DNA from: an uncultured Eubacteriales bacterium
GTDB lineage: Bacteria; Bacillota; Clostridia; TANB77; CAG-508
Assembly: GCA_902488785.1 (NCBI GenBank)
Contig: CABTXJ010000038.1
Coordinates: 1-6,782 of the forward strand
Direction of reading: 5' to 3'
DNA: 6,782 bases
Every line of letters starts with the position of its first letter. Within the stretch, counting starts at the first letter, position 1. A model generated the notes under the pieces. That model saw only the letters and a list, made by a program, of their open reading frames with translations. It had not been told where the DNA came from and did no database searches. Position numbers and translations under genes: made by a program. Positions 1 through 5,825 of this stretch are shown piece after piece.

Positions 1-2
1 AT

Positions 3-1352
3 TTAACAGATGAAGAAAAAACAAAAACTAAAAAAATTAATAAGGAATTTATCAGTAATACAGCTAAAATGTCTGAAACAAGGAAATATGAATTTAATAA
101 AAGATTAAATAATAATAATTATATTAATGGTAATTTGATTGATGAAAAATATAATACTAGAAGTTTAAATACTACTTCAAGTATTCCAATACTAGATGAA
201 ATAGAAGATGTTGAATATGAAGTAGAAGGATATAGCAAAAAAAGATTAAAAAGACCATTTGATTTTCAAAATAATTCTATAGGAAAACTAATTGCAATAT
301 TAATATTAATAATTGCAATACTTCTTATACCACTTATCATATATAGAAATAATTTAAAACCTGTCGATTCAAAAAATCCAAAACAAGTAAATGTGGAAAT
401 AAAAGAAGGAGCATCAGGAAAAAGTATTTCAAAAAAATTAAAAGATGCTGGAGTAATTAGAAATGAAAATGCATTTAGAAGATTTGCAAAAAGTAGTTTC
501 CCAAAATTTAAAGCAGGTACATATGTAATAACTACAGATAAATCAGCAGAGGATATTGTTAAAATGATGGTAAATGGTGAAGTTTCAAAAACTATTGTTA
601 ATATTCAATTAATTGAAGGAAAAACATTTAAAGATTTAGCAAAAATAATTTCAGAAAAACTAGGAATACCAGAAGATGAGGTAATAAAAAAAGGAAGAGA
701 TAAGGAATATCTTAAAACTTTAATTTCTAATTATTGGTTTTTAACTGATGATATACTAGATGATAATATATATTATCCATTAGAAGGCTACCTATTCCCA
801 GATACATATACATTTGATAAGAGCAACTGCAGTGTAGAAATAGTATTTAAAGAAATGCTTAAAGAAACAGAAAAGAAATTAAAACAATACAATGACTTTA
901 AAGGAGCAAAGAATCTTGGAATACACCAAGTACTTACTTTAGCATCAATTGTTGAAAAAGAAACATTACCAAAATCTGACAGAGACCTAGTTGCTACAAT
1001 ATTTATGAATAGATTAAGCAAAAAAATGAATTTAGGAAGTGATGTTACTACATACTATGCAAATAATGTAGAAATGGGAAAAAGAGATCTTAGACTTAGT
1101 GAAATTAATAAGAAAAATCCATATAATACAAGAGGACCTAACATGGAAGGAAGATTACCTATAGGACCTATATGTATGCCAAGTGAAGAATCAATAATAG
1201 CGGCAATAGATATGGCAACAGCGTACAAACCAACATCTGACCTATTCTTTGTATCAGATAAGAATGGTAAAATATATTCAAGCAGCACAAATAAAGAACA
1301 TGAAGAGATAATTGCAAAACTTAGAAAAGAAGGATTATGGTATGAATTTTAA
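3..1352 (+). CDS. mltG: Endolytic murein transglycosylase MltG (YceG family), 5' end probably outside the window
   Basis: Membrane-anchored lytic transglycosylase that cleaves nascent peptidoglycan strands and so sets glycan chain length. Numbering from Met at 69: residues 1-72 are a charged, Asn/Lys-rich cytoplasmic head, 74-92 one membrane helix, 106-160 a LysM-like subdomain (VNVEIKEGASGKSISKKL to FKAGTY), and about 177-420 the catalytic YceG domain. Family motifs seen are EGYLFPDTY (239-247), LASIVEKET (291-299, where E296 matches the catalytic Glu known from E. coli MltG), SDVTTYYA (324-331), PYNTR with a GRLPIGPICMPS block (351-372), and a C-terminal FFVSDKNGKIYSSSTNKEHEE. The ATG at 69 has no Shine-Dalgarno within 20 bases (AAGGA at 42-46 is too far away). 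The same frame has no stop back to base 3, so the gene probably starts upstream; the alternative is 69-1352. Family identity is certain; the start is not. Confidence 0.93.
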   Translation, partial: LTDEEKTKTKKINKEFISNTAKMSETRKYEFNKRLNNNNYINGNLIDEKYNTRSLNTTSSIPILDEIEDVEYEVEGYSKKRLKRPFDFQNNSIGKLIAILILIIAILLIPLIIYRNNLKPVDSKNPKQVNVEIKEGASGKSISKKLKDAGVIRNENAFRRFAKSSFPKFKAGTYVITTDKSAEDIVKMMVNGEVSKTIVNIQLIEGKTFKDLAKIISEKLGIPEDEVIKKGRDKEYLKTLISNYWFLTDDILDDNIYYPLEGYLFPDTYTFDKSNCSVEIVFKEMLKETEKKLKQYNDFKGAKNLGIHQVLTLASIVEKETLPKSDRDLVATIFMNRLSKKMNLGSDVTTYYANNVEMGKRDLRLSEINKKNPYNTRGPNMEGRLPIGPICMPSEESIIAAIDMATAYKPTSDLFFVSDKNGKIYSSSTNKEHEEIIAKLRKEGLWYEF

Positions 1353-1430
1353 TTTTAATTTAAATTAAATCAAATCAAAGCAAAGTGAATTTAATTGAAA
1401 CAAATATTAAAATATTAAAAAATATATGAA

Positions 1431-1446
1431 TATAATAAGGAAAAGG
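1431..1446 (+). promoter_or_regulatory. Possible -10 box and Shine-Dalgarno ahead of the Spx-like gene
   Basis: TATAAT at 1431-1436 is followed directly by purine-rich AAGG (1437-1440) and AAAAGG (1441-1446), the latter ending 5 bases before the ATG at 1452. No -35 lies at the right distance; the TTGAAA at 1395-1400 is 30 bases away. The ribosome site is believable. The promoter is weak, and a leader starting there would be very short, so read-through from mltG is equally possible. Confidence 0.35.
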
Positions 1447-1451
1447 TTAAA

Positions 1452-1823
1452 ATGAAAAATATATTATATGTATATAGCAAGTGTTCAACTTGTAAAAAAG
1501 CAGAAAAGTTTTTAGAAGAAAATAATTTTGAATATGTAAAAAAAGAAATAGTAGAAGAGATACCAAGTAAGGATGATATTAAAAAATGGATGAAAAAAGG
1601 TAATTTAGACTTAAAAAAGTTTTTTAATACTTCAGGTATGAGCTATAGGAAATTAGAACTTGCTAAAAATTATGATAAATATACAGAAGATGAACTTTTA
1701 GAAATGTTATCTAAAGATGGTATGTTAATTAAAAGACCAATACTTATTACAAAAGAAAATGTAGTGTTAGGATTTAATGAAAAGAAATATTTAGACGAAA
1801 TAGCAAAAACAAATAATAATTAG
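1452..1823 (+). CDS. Spx/MgsR-ArsC family thioredoxin-fold protein
   Basis: A 123-residue cytoplasmic protein of the arsenate reductase (ArsC)/Spx/YffB family. It begins with a short beta strand (NILYVYSK) and a CSTC redox motif, C11 and C14, followed by a helix (KKAEKFLEENN). Further family signatures are FFNTSGMSYRKL (57-68), the KRPIL segment (94-98) whose Arg is conserved across ArsC and Spx, and VVLGFNEKKY (104-113). Length matches the family (about 115-135). Relatives are either thiol-dependent reductases or, in Spx and MgsR, RNA polymerase alpha-subunit-binding stress regulators. The FNTSG-xxYR-L segment is closer to the reductase-like branch (YusI type) than to classical Spx, so a regulatory role is not claimed. 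A purine-rich ribosome site precedes the ATG. The next gene begins 28 bases downstream, which suggests co-transcription. The C-terminus is plain (NNN). Confidence 0.88.
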   Translation: MKNILYVYSKCSTCKKAEKFLEENNFEYVKKEIVEEIPSKDDIKKWMKKGNLDLKKFFNTSGMSYRKLELAKNYDKYTEDELLEMLSKDGMLIKRPILITKENVVLGFNEKKYLDEIAKTNNN

Positions 1824-1851
1824 AATAATAGAAAAGATAATAGGGGAATTT

Positions 1852-3105
1852 ATGATAAAAAAGAGACCAGACGGAAAATTAGTAAAAAATATTGGACCAT
1901 ATGAAAGAATTATGCCAATTATTATGAGTAAAAGATATGATGCCATGGTTGCAAATCAATTAGAAATAGACTTGGAAAAAGTAGATAAATATTTACAAGA
2001 AAAAAGAAAACAAGGTGAAAATTATTCATATATGCATATAATATATGCAGCATTAATAAGAGCTTTAAAAGAAAAAGATAAAGCAAATAGATTCATTATG
2101 AATAGTAGAATATATCAAAGAGAACATATTGATATATCTATGGCAGTTAAACCTAAAAGATCAGAAGATTCAGAAGAATCAACAATAAAAGTTAGATTTA
2201 CTGGTAATGAAAATTTAAAAGAAGTTAAAGAAAAATTAAATGAAATAATATTTGAAATAAAAGGATCAGAAACTAAAGAAAATAGTAATGTGGGAACAGA
2301 TAAGCTTGCAAAAGTGTTTAATGTGCTTCCACAATTCATACTTAAACCAGCTGTTAAATTTTTTATGTGGTTAGATAAGATAAATATGCTACCTAAAGCA
2401 ATAATAGAAGAAAGCCCTTTTCATTGCTCAGCATTTATTACAAATGTTGGATCAATAGGGCTATCAAGTGTATATCATCATATATACGATTTTGGAACAA
2501 CAGGAATATTTATTTCAATTGGTAAAAAAACAAAAGGACTTAAAAAAGTTGGTGATGAAATAGTTGAATATAAGTATTTACCAATAGGTTTAGTAATAGA
2601 CGAAAGAATAAATGATGGATACTATTTTGCAACATTAGTAAAATATATTACAAGACTAATTAATAATCCGGAAGTTTTAGAAAAACACTATAATGAAGTT
2701 TCAGAAAAAGAATTACAAGAAAAAGAAGTACAAAGAAGAAAGAAGAAACTATTTGGTAGACCTGAGATTATGAAATCCAAAGCACTAAAAAGGTTTTTAA
2801 AAATGGCATCTGAAGATCCAGAAACTATAATTGAAAAGGAAAGAAAGGCTAAAAAGAAAAGTAAGTGGTATAACCTATCTTGGATAACAGATACATTCTT
2901 TTCAAAAGATAAGATAAGCAAAGAAGAGACAGAAAATCCAGAAGGTATATACGATAGAGAAGAATATGACAAGATGTCTAAAAAAATAGATGAAGATGAC
3001 ACATATGATATGGGAAAACTTTTAGAAAAGATATATACTGAAGAAAAGAAAAATGAAAATGAAAAACTAAAAAATCAAAAAGAAGAAGATATGGATGATA
3101 ACTAA
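1852..3105 (+). CDS. E2/CAT-fold acyltransferase-like protein lacking the catalytic histidine
   Basis: A 417-residue protein. Residues 1 to about 285 have the pattern of the catalytic domain of 2-oxoacid dehydrogenase E2 subunits and chloramphenicol acetyltransferase: a MPIIMSKR start region, a YMHIIYAALIRAL helix (60-72), INDG-type C-terminal motif, and TNVGSIG (197-203), the equivalent of the E2 'sNlG..G' segment. There is no lipoyl or subunit-binding domain, and no E1 or E3 gene nearby, so a pyruvate dehydrogenase role is unlikely. The usual HRxxDG active-site motif reads ERINDG (251-256): the catalytic His is Glu while Asp255 and Gly256 remain. From memory, clostridial stand-alone members carry similar DERICDG forms, so this is probably a real subfamily. 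Residues about 286-417 are a Lys/Glu-rich tail beyond the usual 290-310 residues. AGGGG (1842-1846) is 5 bases before the ATG. Substrate unknown. Confidence 0.82.
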   Translation: MIKKRPDGKLVKNIGPYERIMPIIMSKRYDAMVANQLEIDLEKVDKYLQEKRKQGENYSYMHIIYAALIRALKEKDKANRFIMNSRIYQREHIDISMAVKPKRSEDSEESTIKVRFTGNENLKEVKEKLNEIIFEIKGSETKENSNVGTDKLAKVFNVLPQFILKPAVKFFMWLDKINMLPKAIIEESPFHCSAFITNVGSIGLSSVYHHIYDFGTTGIFISIGKKTKGLKKVGDEIVEYKYLPIGLVIDERINDGYYFATLVKYITRLINNPEVLEKHYNEVSEKELQEKEVQRRKKKLFGRPEIMKSKALKRFLKMASEDPETIIEKERKAKKKSKWYNLSWITDTFFSKDKISKEETENPEGIYDREEYDKMSKKIDEDDTYDMGKLLEKIYTEEKKNENEKLKNQKEEDMDDN

Positions 3106-3138
3106 AATATACAAAATAGAAATAAGAAGACTAGTAAA

Positions 3139-3167
3139 TTAAATAATTAAAAACTTTAATTATTTAA
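3139..3167. repeat. Perfect 13-bp AT-only inverted repeat (hairpin)
   Basis: The left arm TTAAATAATTAAA (3139-3151) and right arm TTTAATTATTTAA (3155-3167) are exact complements with a 3-base loop, or 12 bp with a 5-base loop. It lies 34 bases after the stop of the E2-like gene. It contains no G or C and is followed by A, not T, so it is not a standard intrinsic terminator. It may still stabilise or process the 3' end of the upstream mRNA. Confidence 0.5.
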
Positions 3168-3260
3168 AAAAGTAGAAAATAAAATTTTAAAAATTATATA
3201 AAAAGAAAAATACTTCTCCGAAAATGTAGCAGTTTTAAAATGTATATGTTACGATATTTT

Positions 3261-3280
3261 TATAATATACAAAAAAGGAG
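3261..3280 (+). promoter_or_regulatory. Promoter-like -10 (TATAAT) and strong ribosome site of the coiled-coil gene
   Basis: A consensus TATAAT at 3261-3266 is followed by AAGGAG at 3275-3280, which sits 8 bases before the ATG at 3289. No recognisable -35 lies 16-18 bases upstream and there is no TGn extension, so the -10 is tentative. The ribosome site is clear and fixes the start. The rest of 3106-3260 is A+T-rich non-coding sequence holding the hairpin at 3139-3167 and nothing else I can name. Confidence 0.5.
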
Positions 3281-3288
3281 AAAATATT

Positions 3289-5577
3289 ATGAAAAAGAAT
3301 ATAAAGAAAGCACAATTAGCATTAATTTTAGTAATGACTGTTGCGCTTTCTATTTTTGTTACAAAAGATAAAGCAGAAATCATATCAGCTAAGACAATTA
3401 ATAATAATGTTAAGCTAGAACATGATAGTTTAAAAAATTATAAAATGATAGAAAGACATTATCTTGATATATTAAAAGAGAGAGAATATTACAGAACATT
3501 TGATGGAGAAGTTGTATATCGAGGAGAATATATACGTCGTACTGAAAAGGTACTTAATATGTCTGAAGAAGGTTTGCAAGAACTAATTGACAGTAAAAAT
3601 GAAATAATAGACATAGTAAATGCTCAAGACACTGTAATAACTGAAAAAGAAAATACAATAAAAGAAAAAAATACAAAAATAGCTGACTTAGAAAAACAAA
3701 TAGAAGATCTTAAAAAGCATAAATGTGATACAACAGAATTAGAAAGAGTAAAGAAAGAACTAGAAGACGAAAAAGCAGCTAAAGCAGAAGCAGAAAAAGA
3801 AGTACAAGAACAAAAAGAAAAAGTTGCTGACAAAGAAAAAGATATTGAAGATTTAGAAGGAAAAATTAAAGGATTAGAAAAGATAATAAAAGATCTAAAA
3901 AAAGACCTAGATGAAGCTAATAAATCAAATGAAGACTTAAAAAAACAAGTTAAAGACAAAGAAGACGAATTAGCAAATGCAAATAAAGCAAAAGAAGAAG
4001 CAGAAAAAGAATTAGAAGATGAAAAGAAAGAAAGACAAAAAATAGCAGATGAATTAGCTAAAGAAACAGCAAAAAATGAAGCAAATGAACAAAGAATAGC
4101 AGAATTAATTAAATTATTAAATGTTGCTAATGACCAAATAAATAAACTTATGAATAAAAACATAGATTTACAAAAACAATTAACTGGTAAAGAAAACCAA
4201 TTAAAAGAAAAACAAAAAGAAGTAGATGATGCAAAAGATGATTTAAAGAATGAACAAGATAAAAATAAAAAATTAGAAGAAAATAATAAAAAATTAACAA
4301 CAGAAAAAGATAAATTAGACAAGCAAGTACAAGAAAAACAAGATGAAATAGATAGACTTAAAAAAGAAAATGAAGACTATAAGAATGGTAAAGACGCAAA
4401 TAATGAAAGAATAAAAGAGCTAGAAAAAGAAATTGCAAAATTAACAGCAGAAAGAGATGCAAATAAAAATGAAGTTGAAAGATTAAATGAATATATTAAA
4501 ACATTCTTAAGTATAATAATTGATCAAAATAATAGTGGAGTAGAATTACTTGTTAAATATCTAGAAGCATTAGATGAAATTAAGAAACTAGAAATAGACA
4601 ATGCATTAAAAAATGAAGAAATAGAACAAAATAAGTTGAAAATAGCTGACTTAGAAAAAGATGTTAAAAAGCAAAAAGATTTAGTTAAAGCAAAAGATGA
4701 AAAGATATCTGAATTAACAAAAGCTAACCAAGCATTAGAAAATGAAAAAGAAAGCTTAAAGAAACAAAATGCAAGACTTACAACTACAATAGCTGCACTT
4801 AATAAGGAAATTAATGATTTAAAATTAAAAAATAATAATTTAATTGCTGCATTAAATGCTAGTGATATAAAGATAGTTGAACTATATGAAAGAATAATTA
4901 AACTACAAATAGCAAAAATTAATAATGAAAACAAAATAAGAGAAAACGAAAAGAAAATTGAAGAATTAGAAAAAAATAATATAATCAAAGAAGAAATAAT
5001 AAATAGCTTGAAAGAAGATAATGAAGCAAAAGATGAGAAGATATCACAATTATATGAAAAGTTAAGAGAGTTATTTAGAAAAATAAATGAGCTAGAAATA
5101 AAAGCATATTATGATGGAAAAACTATAGATGGATTGAAAGAAGATAATGAAGCAAAAGGCGAAAAGATATCACAACTATATGAAAAGTTAAGAGAGTTAT
5201 TTAGAAAAATAAATGAACTAGAAATAAAAGCATATTATGATGGAAAAACTATAGATGGATTGAAAGAAGACAATAAAGCAAAAGATGAAAAAATAGCTAA
5301 TATTGAAAAAGAATATAATGAGTTAAAAGAAAATACTGAAAAAGAAATAGAAAAATACAAAAATGAAATAACAACATTAAAAGCTAAAAATAATAACTGC
5401 GAATCTAACAATAATGTAAAGGTTGAAAATAATACTAAAAATAATGGAAATATAAATACAACTCCAGCTAAATTACCATATGCAGGAATAGAGAAAAGAT
5501 TACCATTATTAGCAATAATAGCATTACTTGCAGTAATAGCAATATTATCAAGAGAATTAGAAAAAAAGGAAAATTAA
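3289..5577 (+). CDS. Secreted coiled-coil surface protein with LPYAG sorting-type signal
   Basis: A 762-residue exported protein of unknown function. Residues 1-24 form a signal peptide (basic KKNIKK, then hydrophobic 9-24); the cleavage site is not obvious. Residues 35-95 are a short non-repetitive head with Tyr/Arg-rich segments (YYRTFDGEVVYRGEYIRR). Residues about 95-700 are heptad-patterned Lys/Glu/Leu/Ile coiled coil, with likely breaks near 363-372 and 403-425. An almost exact 42-residue repeat lies at 574-657. Residues 701-728 are a polar Asn/Thr linker. LPYAG (729-733) is then followed by EKR, a hydrophobic stretch (738-753) and a charged tail (SRELEKKEN), the layout of a sortase-anchored protein with Ala in place of Thr. 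Only two Cys are present (146, 704). It is transcribed separately from its neighbours and followed by a strong terminator. SMC-like or myosin-like database hits would reflect composition, not function. An adhesin, spacer or structural role is inference. Confidence 0.85.
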   Translation: MKKNIKKAQLALILVMTVALSIFVTKDKAEIISAKTINNNVKLEHDSLKNYKMIERHYLDILKEREYYRTFDGEVVYRGEYIRRTEKVLNMSEEGLQELIDSKNEIIDIVNAQDTVITEKENTIKEKNTKIADLEKQIEDLKKHKCDTTELERVKKELEDEKAAKAEAEKEVQEQKEKVADKEKDIEDLEGKIKGLEKIIKDLKKDLDEANKSNEDLKKQVKDKEDELANANKAKEEAEKELEDEKKERQKIADELAKETAKNEANEQRIAELIKLLNVANDQINKLMNKNIDLQKQLTGKENQLKEKQKEVDDAKDDLKNEQDKNKKLEENNKKLTTEKDKLDKQVQEKQDEIDRLKKENEDYKNGKDANNERIKELEKEIAKLTAERDANKNEVERLNEYIKTFLSIIIDQNNSGVELLVKYLEALDEIKKLEIDNALKNEEIEQNKLKIADLEKDVKKQKDLVKAKDEKISELTKANQALENEKESLKKQNARLTTTIAALNKEINDLKLKNNNLIAALNASDIKIVELYERIIKLQIAKINNENKIRENEKKIEELEKNNIIKEEIINSLKEDNEAKDEKISQLYEKLRELFRKINELEIKAYYDGKTIDGLKEDNEAKGEKISQLYEKLRELFRKINELEIKAYYDGKTIDGLKEDNKAKDEKIANIEKEYNELKENTEKEIEKYKNEITTLKAKNNNCESNNNVKVENNTKNNGNINTTPAKLPYAGIEKRLPLLAIIALLAVIAILSRELEKKEN
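5008..5295 (+). repeat. 126-bp in-frame tandem repeat, two full copies plus a 36-bp partial
   Basis: Copies are 5008-5133 and 5134-5259, with a partial third at 5260-5295. The two full copies differ at 5 of 126 bases by my alignment, and by one residue of 42 (Asp to Gly). Each encodes 42 residues, exactly six heptads, starting LKEDNEAK and ending YYDGKTIDG, so copy-number change keeps both the reading frame and the coiled-coil register. The high identity points to a recent duplication. Confidence 0.95.
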
Positions 5578-5583
5578 TTAAAA

Positions 5584-5611
5584 AATAATTTTAAAATGAT
5601 TTAAAATTATT
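5584..5611. repeat. Perfect 12-bp AT-only inverted repeat (hairpin)
   Basis: The arms AATAATTTTAAA (5584-5595) and TTTAAAATTATT (5600-5611) are exact complements around an ATGA loop. It begins 6 bases after the stop of the coiled-coil gene. It has no T tract and lies upstream of the GC-containing terminator at 5638-5667. It resembles the hairpin at 3139-3167 in size and composition. It may protect the mRNA 3' end; a function is not shown. Confidence 0.5.
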
Positions 5612-5637
5612 AGAAGTCAGTAACGAATCTTTAAAAA

Positions 5638-5667
5638 AGTAGGGATAGAAATATCTCTACTCTTTTT
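5638..5667 (+). terminator. Rho-independent terminator of the coiled-coil gene
   Basis: The left arm AGTAGGGATA (5638-5647) pairs with TATCTCTACT (5652-5661) over 10 bp with one G-U pair, closed by a GAAA tetraloop (5648-5651). A C and then five T (5663-5667) follow. An A run precedes it, so it might also act on minus-strand transcripts. It separates the coiled-coil gene from the ATPase unit. Confidence 0.88.
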
Positions 5668-5674
5668 ATATAAT

Positions 5675-5789
5675 TGTCAAATGCAGGAATGAAAACGTGC
5701 CAAATACTGGAACAAAAACTTGCCAAATACTGGAATTAAAATGCGCTAAATACATGAATGAAAACTTGCCAAACACTGGAATTGGTGAT
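5675..5789. repeat. Five tandem imperfect 23-bp repeats upstream of the ATPase gene
   Basis: The units are 5675-5697, 5698-5720, 5721-5743, 5744-5766 and 5767-5789, head to tail with no gaps. The consensus core is TGCCAAATACTGGAAT, then an A-rich end. Mismatches to consensus are about 4, 2, 3 and 4 in the first four units. The fifth keeps the first 16 bases with one change and then diverges. The period is not a multiple of three, so it is not a coding repeat. Spacers are absent and units vary, so it is not CRISPR. The last unit overlaps the putative -35 of the downstream promoter, consistent with an operator array or iteron-like binding sites. Confidence 0.85.
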
Positions 5790-5794
5790 AGAAT
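5766..5794 (+). promoter_or_regulatory. Putative sigma-70-type promoter of the ATPase gene
   Basis: TTGCCA at 5766-5771 and TAGAAT at 5789-5794 are separated by exactly 17 bases, each one base from the consensus TTGACA and TATAAT. Transcription would start near 5801, giving a leader of about 25 bases that contains the ribosome site GGAGG at 5816-5820. The -35 is built from the start of the fifth 23-bp repeat and the preceding T, so a protein bound to the repeats would affect this promoter. A second TAGAAT at 5794-5799 is less well spaced. Confidence 0.6.
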
Positions 5795-5825
5795 AGAATT
5801 ATGAAAAAGATTACTGGAGGTACAA

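Noticed and set aside
1354..1369. AT palindrome after mltG as an intrinsic terminator
   Set aside because: No loop, no GC pairs and no T tract follows; it is kept only as part of the hairpin observation.
1852..3105. Pyruvate dehydrogenase E2 component or chloramphenicol resistance enzyme
   Set aside because: No lipoyl or binding domain, no E1/E3 neighbours, and the catalytic His is missing.
3221..3244. Direct repeat of AAAATGTA at 3221-3228 and 3237-3244 as an operator
   Set aside because: Only 8 bp of AT-rich sequence, easily expected by chance here.
3214..3282. Anti-Shine-Dalgarno TTCTCC (3214-3219) that could pair with GGAGAA (3277-3282) as a regulatory leader
   Set aside because: Only 6 bp pair, and if TATAAT at 3261 is the promoter the first arm is not transcribed.
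3624..4988. Long minus-strand open frames inside the coiled-coil gene
   Set aside because: They are Ser/Phe-rich mirror translations of Lys/Glu codons and have no start context or domain.
5675..5789. CRISPR array
   Set aside because: The units are contiguous at 23 bp with no unique spacers, they vary in sequence, and no cas gene is present.
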